A stretch of 28,912 nt of DNA from a virus, in the IMG/VR virus record IMGVR_UViG_3300042520_000850, positions 1 to 28,912 of that record; one strand, 5' to 3'. Numbering within the stretch: position 1 is the first letter of the stretch; each line of letters starts with the position of its first letter. The position numbers and the translations under genes are program-made. The notes below the pieces were generated by a model that searched no databases, was not told the DNA's origin, and saw only the letters and a list, made by a program, of their open reading frames with translations. Positions 15,142 to 22,645 of this stretch are shown in pieces.

Positions 15142-15894
15142 ATGAACAATTATACTATCGACTTAAACAAAAATCGCATCGAGTTTTTAGACTCACGTTT
15201 TTATGCCACGCCATCAGGTGGCTACGTTCCTTCAGTCACCACAATCTTAGAGTGCTTCCCAAAGGGTGCAGAGTTTTACAAATGGCTTAAAGAAATGGGA
15301 GGTGATGCCGACACCATCCGTGATGAGGCTGGTCGTAGAGGCTCAACCGTCCACGCATTGACCGAAAGGTATGACGATGGAGAGGAAGTGTCTTATTTAG
15401 ACCATAATGGCTTCCCAGCTTACAAAAATATTGAATGGGCAATGTTTGAAAGGTATGTAGATTTCTGCACTACCCACAAGCCAAGCATTGAAATGATGGA
15501 AGCGCACTTTGTGAGTGAGAAGTTAGGCTTTGCTGGGACTTTAGATAGGGTAGTGACCCTAAATGGTAAGAGGATATTATTGGATATCAAGACATCAAAT
15601 AGTGTGCAAGATAGCTATTGGTTGCAGTTGTCAGCTTATTACGAATTGCTTAGTGAGATTGCAACGGATGTCAAAAGCATTGATGAGGTAGGTATCTTAT
15701 GGTTAAATGCCAAGACCCGTACAACTGGCAAAGGTGGTGCAATACAAGGAGTGGGTTGGCAACTAATTACCAAGCCAATTAGTGAGGTGTTAAGCTATTG
15801 GACATTATTTCAAGCAACCCACCAGCTATGGCTATATATGAACGAGACAACCAAACCAAGACAATTATCTTACACTTTAAAGCATAAGAAATGA
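15142..15894 (+). CDS. PD-(D/E)XK nuclease, RecB/Cas4-like (250 aa)
   Basis: I start at ATG 15142; a longer frame from 15064 would run through the terminator hairpin. Motifs: RGSTVHALTE (H71), an upstream acid in FVSEKLGFAGTLDRVV (E126, D135), the core LLDIKTS (D148, K150), then SYWLQLSAYYELL (Q162, Y166). This is the metal-binding arrangement of the RecB-like branch of the superfamily, single domain, without an ATPase. It likely acts as an exonuclease resecting DNA ends for recombination or replication, next to the SSB-like protein. The following gene overlaps by 4 bases (ATGA). Confidence 0.8.
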   Translation: MNNYTIDLNKNRIEFLDSRFYATPSGGYVPSVTTILECFPKGAEFYKWLKEMGGDADTIRDEAGRRGSTVHALTERYDDGEEVSYLDHNGFPAYKNIEWAMFERYVDFCTTHKPSIEMMEAHFVSEKLGFAGTLDRVVTLNGKRILLDIKTSNSVQDSYWLQLSAYYELLSEIATDVKSIDEVGILWLNAKTRTTGKGGAIQGVGWQLITKPISEVLSYWTLFQATHQLWLYMNETTKPRQLSYTLKHKK

Positions 15895-16106
15895 GTCACG
15901 ATTTCATCACCATCGACAACAAAGACACAGTAGTGTATCGCATAGCATCACTACTCCGCTCACGCTCCGAGACTGGCATTCGCAAGTATGGGACAACCCT
16001 TGATAGGACTGACTTAGAGGTTAAGCAATGGATTGACCACGCAATAGATGAGTCGCTTGATCACGCATTATATTTAATGAAACTTAAAGATGAATTAAAT
16101 AAATAA
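15891..16106 (+). CDS. Small phage protein with MazG-like helix pattern (71 aa)
   Basis: ATGA overlap with the nuclease. The protein has RSETGIRKYGTTLDRTDLEV then KQWIDHAIDESLDHALYLMKLK. The pattern KYG-x-T-L-x-R, followed by W-x-x-H-A-x-x-E-x-x-D-x-x-x-Y-L, recurs in short phage proteins related to MazG/dUTPase-like nucleotide pyrophosphohydrolase helices. It is too short for a full enzyme with all EExxD residues, though E-S-L-D-H (residues 53-57) keeps part of the set. Function as a nucleotide hydrolase is a guess. Confidence 0.55.
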   Translation: MSHDFITIDNKDTVVYRIASLLRSRSETGIRKYGTTLDRTDLEVKQWIDHAIDESLDHALYLMKLKDELNK

Positions 16107-16108
16107 AT

Positions 16109-16321
16109 ATGGCAAAACACATACTAAATAGAATAGGCTTAGAATCAAATATAAAAAGAAAGGTAAAGGTATATGACGTTGAAAAGAAAAAACTTATATA
16201 TGAATTTGATTCACTGTTAGAAGCAAGTAATTTTTTAGGTGTTAAAAATGTTGCTGCATATATAAATCAAAAATGTAAATGTTATAAAAACAATTTAGGA
16301 ATAACAATATGTTTCAGATAA
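16109..16321 (+). CDS. Stand-alone NUMOD1-like DNA-binding protein (70 aa)
   Basis: ATG at 16109, 2 bases after the previous stop. Residues 18-69 read VKVYDVEKKKLIYEFDSLLE, ASNFLGVKNVAAYINQKCKC and a final NLGITICFR. The order 'V-x-V-Y-D, hydrophobic strand, F-x-S-x-x-E-A, helix-turn-helix, basic stretch, G-x-x-I' matches the NUMOD1 module that usually sits at the C terminus of GIY-YIG or HNH homing endonucleases and binds DNA. Here no nuclease domain is attached. It is strikingly A/T-rich compared with its neighbours. It may be a remnant of a homing endonuclease or a repurposed DNA-binding protein. Confidence 0.6.
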   Translation: MAKHILNRIGLESNIKRKVKVYDVEKKKLIYEFDSLLEASNFLGVKNVAAYINQKCKCYKNNLGITICFR

Positions 16322-16332
16322 ACAAATAAACT

Positions 16333-16599
16333 ATGGCACAACATACGGCAGTTAATTGGATTTTAATAGAATTACAAAATAAGTTTCCTAAAGAAATAGG
16401 TAATACGTATGAGTCTAATCAGTTTTTGTTTGAGTATTTATTTGAAAAAGCAAAAGCAATGGAACGGGCGCAGTTGAGGAAATGTTACGAACACGCTATG
16501 TTAGCATTGTTAGAAACGGGTCATGGTGATTCGTTTGAAGATTATTATAATAAAACATTTAAAAATAAAATATGGCACAACAAACAGACAACCCAGTAG
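16333..16599 (+). CDS. Small helical protein, first of a tandem paralogue pair (88 aa)
   Basis: MAQHTAVNWILIELQNKFPK, then a helical middle FEKAKAMERAQLRKCYEHAM and an end DSFEDYYNKTFKNK. The layout TAV-x-W-(I/L), KAKAMER-x-Q, YYN(K/E)T is shared with the next gene. Such proteins are very common in Bacteroidota phages as strings of small early proteins, with no known function. No catalytic motif or membrane segment is seen. It overlaps the next gene by 28 bases. Confidence 0.65.
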   Translation: MAQHTAVNWILIELQNKFPKEIGNTYESNQFLFEYLFEKAKAMERAQLRKCYEHAMLALLETGHGDSFEDYYNKTFKNKIWHNKQTTQ

Positions 16600-16880
16600 A
16601 CGAAAACGGCTATCCTGTGTATGGTACATTTAGACAACCAACAAAACAACAAACGGCAGTAGAGTGGTTATGGAGATGGCAAATGGATAACGAATTTGCA
16701 TCATTTAAAGAAGGTGTAGATGCCTATAAAAGGGCCAAAGCAATGGAGAAGGAGCAGATACTAAATGCTTATGGAGATGGGCAAGCAAATGGAATAGAGT
16801 GTCAGACAAAATTATCTAATGGTTATGATTGTAATGTAATTACTTCAATTCAATACTACAATGAAACTTATAACAAATGA
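16572..16880 (+). CDS. Small helical protein, second of the tandem pair (102 aa)
   Basis: ATG at 16572 inside the end of the previous gene. It carries QQTAVEWLWRWQMDNEFASF, RAKAMEKEQILNAYGDGQ and ends IQYYNETYNK, matching the preceding protein in the TAV-x-W, KAMEK-x-Q and YYN-x-T motifs. The N terminus adds about 25 residues (NPVDENGYPVYGTFRQPTKQ). The pair probably arose by duplication and diverged; both fit the conserved small-protein layout of Bacteroidota phages. Function unknown. It ends in ATGA overlap with the next small gene. Confidence 0.65.
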   Translation: MAQQTDNPVDENGYPVYGTFRQPTKQQTAVEWLWRWQMDNEFASFKEGVDAYKRAKAMEKEQILNAYGDGQANGIECQTKLSNGYDCNVITSIQYYNETYNK

Positions 16881-16993
16881 CTAGATTAATAGCATACATA
16901 TTTATTTTAATTATTACTGTAATAGTTTGGTTCTTCTTTTTTTATGGTGTTATTAAATTCTTACAAGAATGCAGTTGCGAGACTATCAAATAA
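16877..16993 (+). CDS. Small single-pass membrane peptide (38 aa)
   Basis: ATGA overlap with the previous gene; the product is MTRLIAYIFILIITVIVWFF, then FFYGVIKFLQECSCETIK. Residues 4-27 form one membrane helix, and the short tail holds two cysteines (CSC). It overlaps the helicase start by 25 bases. The position and start context make it likely real. It could be a small superinfection-exclusion or membrane-perturbing peptide; nothing in the sequence decides. Confidence 0.55.
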   Translation: MTRLIAYIFILIITVIVWFFFFYGVIKFLQECSCETIK

Positions 16994-18201
16994 AGTTGTC
17001 TGATAAGGCAACACAGATATTAAATGATTATGGCTTGGTTTACCTTGCTATGGAGGTAAGAACCGGAAAGACCCTAACCGCCTTTGTTACGGCACATAAG
17101 TTTGGTGCTAAGAGGGTGTTGTTTGTAACAAAGAAGAAAGCCATTGATGACATCATTGCTCAAGGCAAGAAGATGGGGTTTGACTTAGAGATTTATGTAA
17201 CTAATTATGAGCAGTTGCATAATGTGAATGAAGAGTTTGATCTTGTCATAATCGATGAGGCACATTCATTAGGAGCATTCCCAACACCATCACTTAAAGC
17301 AAAAGAATTAAAACGTATATGTAATGGAAAACCAATCATCTTCCTATCGGGGACGCCCACTCCCGAAAGCTTCTCTCAGATCTTCCATCAGACCTGGGTA
17401 TCGTCTTTTAGTCCTTTTAAAGATTACAAAAATTTTTATGGGTGGGCAAAAGATTACGTTGACATACGCAAAAAATATTTGTATGGTAAAACGATTAATG
17501 ATTACTCAATGGCAAAAAGAGAACTTATTGAAGAAAAGACGAACCATTTATTCCTTGCCTTTACCCAAGAACAAGCTGGGTTCACGGAACTTGTGAAGGA
17601 AAATGTTTTATATGTTAAAATGGAAGATAACACTTACAAGTTTGCAGAGCGGCTTAGAATTGATAAAGTTATCACCAACAAGGAAGGAAATAGTGTTTTA
17701 GGAGATACTGCGGTAAAGCTAATGAACAAACTACACCAAATTTATAGTGGATCGGTAATTATAGATGCACCAGAGCGATACGGCAAGGTGTTTGACTATA
17801 CCAAGGCAGAATTTATCAAGCAATATTTTGCTGGGAAAAAGATTGCCATTTTTTACAAATTCGCAGCCGAGCAAATGGCTATCAAATGGGTGATGGGTAA
17901 GTGTTATGACGATCCCAACGAGTTTAATAATGCTAATGATGGTTGCTTTATATCTCAGATAGTTAGTGGTAGGGAAGGAGTGAATTTAAGCACTGCTGAT
18001 GCGCTTGTGTTTTATAACATTGACTTTAGTGCGACAAGTTACTGGCAAAGTAGAGCAAGGATACAAACCAAAGATAGGACCAAAGAGGCGCAGATATATT
18101 GGATATTTAGTGAAGGTGGAATAGAGGATAAGATATATAAGGCAGTTATGGATAAGCGAGACTATACAACCTCCTATTTCGTAAAAGATTTTGGTCTTTA
18201 A
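16969..18201 (+). CDS. SF2 DNA helicase/translocase (410 aa)
   Basis: ATP-driven DNA helicase or translocase of superfamily 2, SNF2/DEAD-like. Motifs: Q-like start MQLRDYQIKLSDKA; Walker A MEVRTGKTLTA (residues 28-38); motif Ia VLFVTKKKAI; Walker B DLVIIDEAHSLG (DEAH 96-99); motif III IIFLSGTPTPES (SGT 127-129); motif V QIVSGREGVNLSTADALVFY; motif VI SYWQSRARIQTKDR. The two RecA-like lobes are compact, 410 residues, with no added nuclease. Phage homologues act in replication restart or recombination alongside nucleases and SSB, consistent with the neighbours here. A 90-codon frame in the +1 phase at 17324-17596 is judged a shadow. Confidence 0.85.
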   Translation: MQLRDYQIKLSDKATQILNDYGLVYLAMEVRTGKTLTAFVTAHKFGAKRVLFVTKKKAIDDIIAQGKKMGFDLEIYVTNYEQLHNVNEEFDLVIIDEAHSLGAFPTPSLKAKELKRICNGKPIIFLSGTPTPESFSQIFHQTWVSSFSPFKDYKNFYGWAKDYVDIRKKYLYGKTINDYSMAKRELIEEKTNHLFLAFTQEQAGFTELVKENVLYVKMEDNTYKFAERLRIDKVITNKEGNSVLGDTAVKLMNKLHQIYSGSVIIDAPERYGKVFDYTKAEFIKQYFAGKKIAIFYKFAAEQMAIKWVMGKCYDDPNEFNNANDGCFISQIVSGREGVNLSTADALVFYNIDFSATSYWQSRARIQTKDRTKEAQIYWIFSEGGIEDKIYKAVMDKRDYTTSYFVKDFGL

Positions 18202-18224
18202 CTTATTTATAACATTTGCCTTTT

Positions 18225-18232
18225 TATATTTG
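18225..18232 (+). promoter_or_regulatory. Candidate promoter -7 element TATATTTG
   Basis: Exact match to TAnnTTTG, 20 bp before the ATG at 18253, in a 51-bp AT-rich gap after the helicase. No TTTG box lies at the best distance upstream, so the -33 part is weak. Probably starts the transcript for the methyltransferase region. Confidence 0.5.
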
Positions 18233-18252
18233 TCTAAACAAACTCAAACACT

Positions 18253-18675
18253 ATGTCACAACAACAACACTTGACTCGCAAACTCGACTGCACGATTGCT
18301 TACTTACCAAAGTATTTAGGATTATCAGATGACTCTTATGAAATTAGAGCCGAGGTTGAGGATTTAAGATGCTTTTGGTATAGCGACTACTCAGCGAACC
18401 ACAACCAAGCATATTTTGAGGTTGGTCACATTAGAACGGATTTTTTCGTAAATTTTCAAATACCTTTGGATGAACTCACCCAAGACGAGATTGCAATGCT
18501 AAAGGTTAGATGGGTGTGTTATGAGGATGCTGATACGTTGTATGGTAGTGTGCCATTTACAACTGACAACAACACAATACCAGAGGTTGATTTTGATGTG
18601 GAGGTAAAAGGTGGTATAATACAACCAATAGAACTAATTTTTCACGTTGACCAAGGATGGTTGCAAATTAAATAA
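18253..18675 (+). CDS. Hypothetical protein behind a promoter (140 aa)
   Basis: ATG at 18253 follows a candidate promoter. The protein is acidic and strand-rich: TRKLDCTIAYLPKYLGLSDD, EVEDLRCFWYSDYSANHNQA, and a middle ELTQDEIAMLKVRWVCYEDAD. It has no signal peptide, membrane helix or obvious active site, and only scattered cysteines (residues 13, 39 and 88). I do not recognise the family. It stands as the first gene of a unit that continues with the cytosine methyltransferase. Confidence 0.5.
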   Translation: MSQQQHLTRKLDCTIAYLPKYLGLSDDSYEIRAEVEDLRCFWYSDYSANHNQAYFEVGHIRTDFFVNFQIPLDELTQDEIAMLKVRWVCYEDADTLYGSVPFTTDNNTIPEVDFDVEVKGGIIQPIELIFHVDQGWLQIK

Positions 18676-18676
18676 T

Positions 18677-19582
18677 ATGAGGCACGGATCATTATTTAGT
18701 GGTATTGGTGGATTCGACCTGGCTGCCGAATGGATGGGATGGGAAAATGTGTTTCATTGCGAATGGAATAAATTTGGACAACAAGTATTAAAATATTACT
18801 GGCCTAAAGCAATAAGTTATGAGGACATCACTAAAACAGACTTCACTATTCACCGAGGTAGCATTGACATCCTTACCGGAGGATTCCCTTGCCAACCATA
18901 TTCAAGTGCAGGAAAGCGACTCGGCAAGGAAGATGAGAGACACCTCTGGCCGGAAATGCTTAGAGCAATTAGAGAAATTCAGCCAAGTTGGGTTGTGGGC
19001 GAAAACGTACGCGGACTTACTAATTGGAATGGAGGGTTGGTATTCGATGAGGTGCAAGTTGAGTTGGAAGCTGAAGGCTACGAAGTCCTCCCGTTTTTAC
19101 TTCCAGCTTGTGCCGTCAACGCACCACATAGAAGAGATAGGATTTGGTTTGTTGCCCACTGTTACAGCAATGGACTCAACGAACGCAACGGCAACAATGA
19201 AGTCAACACAAGTAAAGGAAGGCTCAATGCACTCGGTGACATTAAGCAGAGCAATGGCGATGGGGATGTTGCCGACACCTTGTGCGAGAGATACTCAAGG
19301 ACCACAAGCAATGGAATACAAAAAATGGAAAGGATTGCCACACAATGGAATGCAATCAGTTCCAGGAGTAGTCAGGGAATTAACTGGGTCAACTTCCCAA
19401 CTGTCGCCCCAATTTGTACTGGAGATGATGGGCTTTCCGACCGATTGGACAATATTACCTTTCCTAAATGGAGACAAGAGTCAATAAAGGCTGGAGGCAA
19501 CGCAATAGTCCCACAAGTAGTACATCAAATATTTAAAGCAATAGAAGAATATGAAAGAATCACAACTCCAAACACAAATTAA
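18677..19582 (+). CDS. DNA (cytosine-5-)-methyltransferase (301 aa)
   Basis: I start at ATG 18677, 1 base after the preceding stop; an extension to 18647 would run into the previous gene. It transfers a methyl group from S-adenosylmethionine to C5 of cytosine in phage DNA, likely against host restriction. Motifs in order: I LFSGIGGFDLAAEWMG; IV GGFPCQPYSSAGK with catalytic C72; VI VVGENVRGL (E109); VIII APHRRDRIWFVA; a target-recognition stretch around NFPTVAPICTGDDGL; and X ESIKAGGNAIVPQVV. The set is complete and in canonical order. GC content is higher than that of the flanking genes. A second long frame runs inside codons 48-270. No partner restriction gene is in the window. Confidence 0.9.
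   Translation: MRHGSLFSGIGGFDLAAEWMGWENVFHCEWNKFGQQVLKYYWPKAISYEDITKTDFTIHRGSIDILTGGFPCQPYSSAGKRLGKEDERHLWPEMLRAIREIQPSWVVGENVRGLTNWNGGLVFDEVQVELEAEGYEVLPFLLPACAVNAPHRRDRIWFVAHCYSNGLNERNGNNEVNTSKGRLNALGDIKQSNGDGDVADTLCERYSRTTSNGIQKMERIATQWNAISSRSSQGINWVNFPTVAPICTGDDGLSDRLDNITFPKWRQESIKAGGNAIVPQVVHQIFKAIEEYERITTPNTN
18819..19487 (+). CDS. Nested overlapping ORF inside the methyltransferase, methyltransferase-companion type (222 aa)
   Basis: An ATG-started frame, +1 relative to the methyltransferase, runs 222 codons without a stop, from codon 48 of that gene to its last third. The product begins MRTSLKQTSLFTE and continues DTSGRKCLEQLEKFSQVGLW, WYSMRCKLSWKLKATKS, RFYFQLVPSTHHIEEIGFG, LLPTVTAMD (residues 111-119), LPTPCARD (151-158), SQLSPQFVLEMMGFPTDW (193-210). 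From memory, phage proteins near cytosine methyltransferases show the same 'SGRK-C, CxL(S/T)WK-K-T, FQLVPS, LLPTPTA.D, LNPxFVExxMGFPxxWT' order. Its ending in LPFLNG(D/E) also fits. Function unknown. It has no promoter of its own; translation would come from the methyltransferase transcript. Confidence 0.6.
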   Translation: MRTSLKQTSLFTEVALTSLPEDSLANHIQVQESDSARKMRDTSGRKCLEQLEKFSQVGLWAKTYADLLIGMEGWYSMRCKLSWKLKATKSSRFYFQLVPSTHHIEEIGFGLLPTVTAMDSTNATATMKSTQVKEGSMHSVTLSRAMAMGMLPTPCARDTQGPQAMEYKKWKGLPHNGMQSVPGVVRELTGSTSQLSPQFVLEMMGFPTDWTILPFLNGDKSQ

Positions 19583-19823
19583 AAACAGACTAACCAAGCA
19601 CGGATGGTTGGTGGTCAAGATTATCAGTTCATCAATGAATGGCATCCCAGACCTTATGTGCATTCGCAAGGGTGTGGTGATATTTTTAGAGGTTAAGACC
19701 GATGTCGGAGTGGTTGCGCCACTACAAGAGTATGTAATGAAAGTTTTAAATAGCCATCAAGTACATAGTAGAGTAGTAAAATCGGTAGAAGATATTGATG
19801 TTTATTGTCATAAAACATATTAA
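19551..19823 (+). CDS. VRR-NUC domain nuclease (90 aa)
   Basis: A complete small PD-(D/E)XK nuclease of the VRR-NUC type, which resolves or nicks branched DNA in related systems. Core: MNGIPDLMCIRKG (D34), VVIFLEVKTDVG (E47, K49), then APLQEYVMKVLNSHQV (Q59). The helix before the core (ESQLQTQIKNRLTKHGW) is the usual N-terminal part. The ATG at 19551 lies inside the methyltransferase end (32-base overlap). Stand-alone VRR-NUC proteins are common in phage recombination/replication regions, and this one precedes the primase-helicase. Confidence 0.85.
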   Translation: MKESQLQTQIKNRLTKHGWLVVKIISSSMNGIPDLMCIRKGVVIFLEVKTDVGVVAPLQEYVMKVLNSHQVHSRVVKSVEDIDVYCHKTY

Positions 19824-19826
19824 TAA

Positions 19827-22325
19827 ATGCACACTAAATACTTAGACTTTGGAGTTAATGTTATTGCGGTTAATGATAAGAAACAAGCAATATTCCCGTG
19901 GAAGGATTATCAATCCAAGCAAATAACGAAAGATGAATTAGAGAAGCAAATGGCTGATCCACGAGCTAAAGGAATCGCAGTAATTTGCGGAGCAGTTAGT
20001 GGAGGACTTGAGGTTATTGACATTGATACGAAGTATGAAACTTTCCCACTTTGGGAACAGATTAAGACTAAGATACCTCAAGATATTTTTGATAAGTTAC
20101 ACATTGTTGAGACTAAGAGCAATGGCTACCATCTTTATTATAAATGTGAGGAGATAGAAGGCAACCAAAAGTTAGCACAAAGGCTGCCGACAAATGAGGA
20201 GTTGAAGTCATCCCCACAAATCAAAACTTATTGCATCATCGAGACAAGAGGTGAGGCTGGGTATGTGGTGGCGCCGCCATCAGAAGGCTATACCATCGTG
20301 CAGAAAGGTATTAATATTATTACCATTGAAGAGAGGTCGACATTGTTTGAAGTGATGCGCAGTTTTAATGAAATAATTGAGGAGCAAATAATTGAAGCGC
20401 ATCAGCGACCAAGCACGAAGGATTATGGTGTATCGCCATTTGAGGATTATAACAAGAGAGGGGATGTGTCGGCATTATTGCAGTCACACGGATGGACAAT
20501 AGTGAAGGAGAATAGTGAGAGGGTGTATTATTTACGACCAGGTAGCAAGGCTGAACATAGTGGATCATACAATAAGAGCTTAGGCTTGTTTAGTGTATTC
20601 TCTGTCAACACACCATTTACTCCTCAGAAGGGTTATAGACCCGCTATTGTTTACGCTATACTTGAACACAATGCAGACTACAAAAAAGCAGCCAAAGCAC
20701 TCCTCGAGCAAGGCTACGGAGAAAAAAAAACCTCAGACCGACTCGAACGAACTCTTTTTAATAAAAAGCAAAATGGAGCTACAAAGGACGAACTGGTATC
20801 GCTCCTCGTCCAGTCCCATCGGAAATCTGTCTCGGATGCAACGGAAATGGTAGATAACCTTGAGCAAAGGTGGGGCGAGCAAATTTGCACCTTTTGGGAT
20901 GTATCCGAACAAGATAGGCTCACCATCAACCGCTATAAGCTGCAAGTGTTTCTAACCACAGTAGGAGGCTTTAGGCTTTATTTCTATGACCAAAATAGCA
21001 CGATTTATAGATTGGTAAGGATAAAGGATGGTTTTGTAGAAGAGTCCTCCACAGAGCAAATAAAACGCTTTATAAAGGATTATATTGATAGGCTACCTGA
21101 TAGTTTTGATGGTGGAATTACGCCACAAGATCTACTTGAACACATCTATCGTGGTGCATCAGCTTTATTTTCTGATGCTTTCTTTGAGTTTTTTGATAGG
21201 GCAGATATTAATTTTCTGCAAGACGCACAAGATACTTCCTACTTCCCATTTAAAAATGGTGTGGTGTGTGTTAGTAAGAACAAGATAGAACTCAAGACGT
21301 ATGGTGAATTAAACAAATTTGTTTGGAAAACACAAATCATCGACCACCATATTTATGTTGATGATGGCTCGATAAAATTAGAGGAGATTGAATATTATAA
21401 ATTTTTGCATTATATCAGCGGTGAAGAGTCAGAGAGGCTTATGTATGCCATCACACTGATTGGATACTTATTACATACCTATAAAGACCCCTCCCGCCCG
21501 TTCTCGGTTATTCTTGCTGAAGAGACTGAGAATGAGGCTAATGGAGGAGGCACTGGTAAGGGGATTTTTGTAAAGGCTCTTGGGCATCTTAGTAACCTGG
21601 TTCGTGTTGATGGTAAGAACTTTAAGGTAGATAAGAACTTTGCCTTTCAGAGGGTAGATCTTGATACAAGGATTCTTGCGATTGAAGATACTCGTAGGAA
21701 CGTAGATTTTGAGGGTTTTTATAGCATTATTACTGAAGGAATTACAGTTGAGAAGAAGAATAAGGATGAGCTTTTTATCCCTTATAAGGATAGTCCCAAG
21801 GTTATGTTTACGACCAATTATACCATCCCTAATATGGGCAATCACGCTAAGAGGAGGCAGAAGGTGTTTGAATTTTCGCCATACTTCGGAGCTGGTAAGA
21901 CCCCTGAAGATGTGTTTGGACATAAATTATTTGAAGATTGGGACAAGGATGAGTGGAATAGGTTTTTTAATTTGATGTTTAACTGCGTTCAAATCTACCT
22001 TGAGAGTGGTGTTTTGGCAGTCGAAAATTCGGATAAATTGCTAAGAAAACAAGTCCGTGTCCAGTTCTCGGAGGAGTTTTTAGAGTACTTTTTGGGGGTC
22101 ATTGAAGAGAAGGGAGTGTGGATAAGTAAGGAGCAAATGTATAATGATTTTTTAAATATGACGGGTTTTGAGAAGAAAGAATACTCGATGAAAAGGTTTT
22201 CTAAGGCGATTGACGAATCGTGTACTATTTTAAAAATCGTGTACCAAAGTACGCGATCGAAGGCTCATAATAACAAAAAATGTGTGAAGTTTGTAGAGAC
22301 TGATTTGGTAGAACAAGTATTATGA
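19827..22325 (+). CDS. Bifunctional primase-polymerase / SF3-type replicative helicase (832 aa)
   Basis: The ATG follows the VRR-NUC stop by 3 bases. The N-terminal domain is a primase-polymerase of the archaeo-eukaryotic type: GAVSGGLEVIDIDTKY (D65, D67), SNGYHLYYK (H102), TRGEAGYVVAPPSEGY. A linker of about 250 residues follows. The C-terminal half is a D5/SF3-like ATPase: ENEANGGGTGKGIFVKAL (Walker A 573-579, K578), DTRILAIEDTRRN (Walker B), and KVMFTTNYTIPNMG with the sensor Asn. The two enzymes in one chain start and unwind DNA at the phage origin. Its last third carries two inverted copies of the repeat that forms the iteron cluster, and the cluster follows immediately. Confidence 0.85.
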   Translation: MHTKYLDFGVNVIAVNDKKQAIFPWKDYQSKQITKDELEKQMADPRAKGIAVICGAVSGGLEVIDIDTKYETFPLWEQIKTKIPQDIFDKLHIVETKSNGYHLYYKCEEIEGNQKLAQRLPTNEELKSSPQIKTYCIIETRGEAGYVVAPPSEGYTIVQKGINIITIEERSTLFEVMRSFNEIIEEQIIEAHQRPSTKDYGVSPFEDYNKRGDVSALLQSHGWTIVKENSERVYYLRPGSKAEHSGSYNKSLGLFSVFSVNTPFTPQKGYRPAIVYAILEHNADYKKAAKALLEQGYGEKKTSDRLERTLFNKKQNGATKDELVSLLVQSHRKSVSDATEMVDNLEQRWGEQICTFWDVSEQDRLTINRYKLQVFLTTVGGFRLYFYDQNSTIYRLVRIKDGFVEESSTEQIKRFIKDYIDRLPDSFDGGITPQDLLEHIYRGASALFSDAFFEFFDRADINFLQDAQDTSYFPFKNGVVCVSKNKIELKTYGELNKFVWKTQIIDHHIYVDDGSIKLEEIEYYKFLHYISGEESERLMYAITLIGYLLHTYKDPSRPFSVILAEETENEANGGGTGKGIFVKALGHLSNLVRVDGKNFKVDKNFAFQRVDLDTRILAIEDTRRNVDFEGFYSIITEGITVEKKNKDELFIPYKDSPKVMFTTNYTIPNMGNHAKRRQKVFEFSPYFGAGKTPEDVFGHKLFEDWDKDEWNRFFNLMFNCVQIYLESGVLAVENSDKLLRKQVRVQFSEEFLEYFLGVIEEKGVWISKEQMYNDFLNMTGFEKKEYSMKRFSKAIDESCTILKIVYQSTRSKAHNNKKCVKFVETDLVEQVL

Positions 22326-22529
22326 TACAAAAATCACTTTTGGGTACACGATTTTGGTCTTGGGTACACGATTGGTACACGATTAGTACACGATTAAAGT
22401 CCTGATAATCAGTCCGGTACACGATTTACACGATTTTTCTATGTTTTTTCTATGCCCACCTTTTTTTTGGCAAAAAAATATAGGAGTGGGTGGAGTAAGG
22501 AAAATGCTGAAAATCGTGTTATCGTGTAC
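22217..22529 (+). repeat. Iteron-like cluster of GTACACGAT, likely replication origin
   Basis: Five perfect forward copies: 22344-22352, 22364-22372, 22375-22383, 22386-22394, 22417-22425. Three perfect inverted copies (ATCGTGTAC): 22217-22225, 22236-22244, 22521-22529. Near copies occur at 22249-22257, 22426-22434 and 22513-22521. Three copies sit exactly 11 bp apart, near one helix turn. A CTGATAATCAG palindrome (22402-22412) lies within. The array sits between the primase-helicase and the DnaA-domain-IV gene, so an origin or initiator-binding site is likely. Confidence 0.7.
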
Positions 22530-22645
22530 CATAGGAATCGGAGATTCTATGTTTTCACTCAAAGTGTGTAACTTATGTTTAAGGTTTTTTGTTAGGTTTT
22601 TATTGATAGTTATCAACATTGTAAATTATTTTAAAAAGTATATAT
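22326..22645 (+). other. Noncoding region with iterons, AT-rich tract and DnaA-like box
   Basis: 320 bp with no convincing gene. It holds most of the GTACACGAT array, then an AT-rich stretch with an inverted repeat joining CCCACC...TTTT to AAAA...GTGGG (about 22456-22491), which could be a DNA-unwinding element or hairpin. TTATCAACA at 22610-22618 follows, resembling a DnaA box with one deviation from TTATNCACA. A 70-codon frame starting at ATG 22441 overlaps these structures and is not supported. Confidence 0.6.

Noticed and set aside
17324-17596. 90-codon frame in the +1 phase inside the helicase gene
   Set aside because: Unlike the nested frame in the methyltransferase, it shows no recognisable motif order and cuts across helicase motifs III and following without signs of its own conservation.
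20593-20853. 86-codon frame inside the primase-helicase gene
   Set aside because: Product is a Lys/Ser/Leu-rich shadow with no motif; the main frame is clearly coding here.
22344-22434. CRISPR-like array of short repeats
   Set aside because: Repeat units are 9 bp with 2-22 bp spacing and occur in both orientations, which fits iterons and not a CRISPR array; no cas genes are present.
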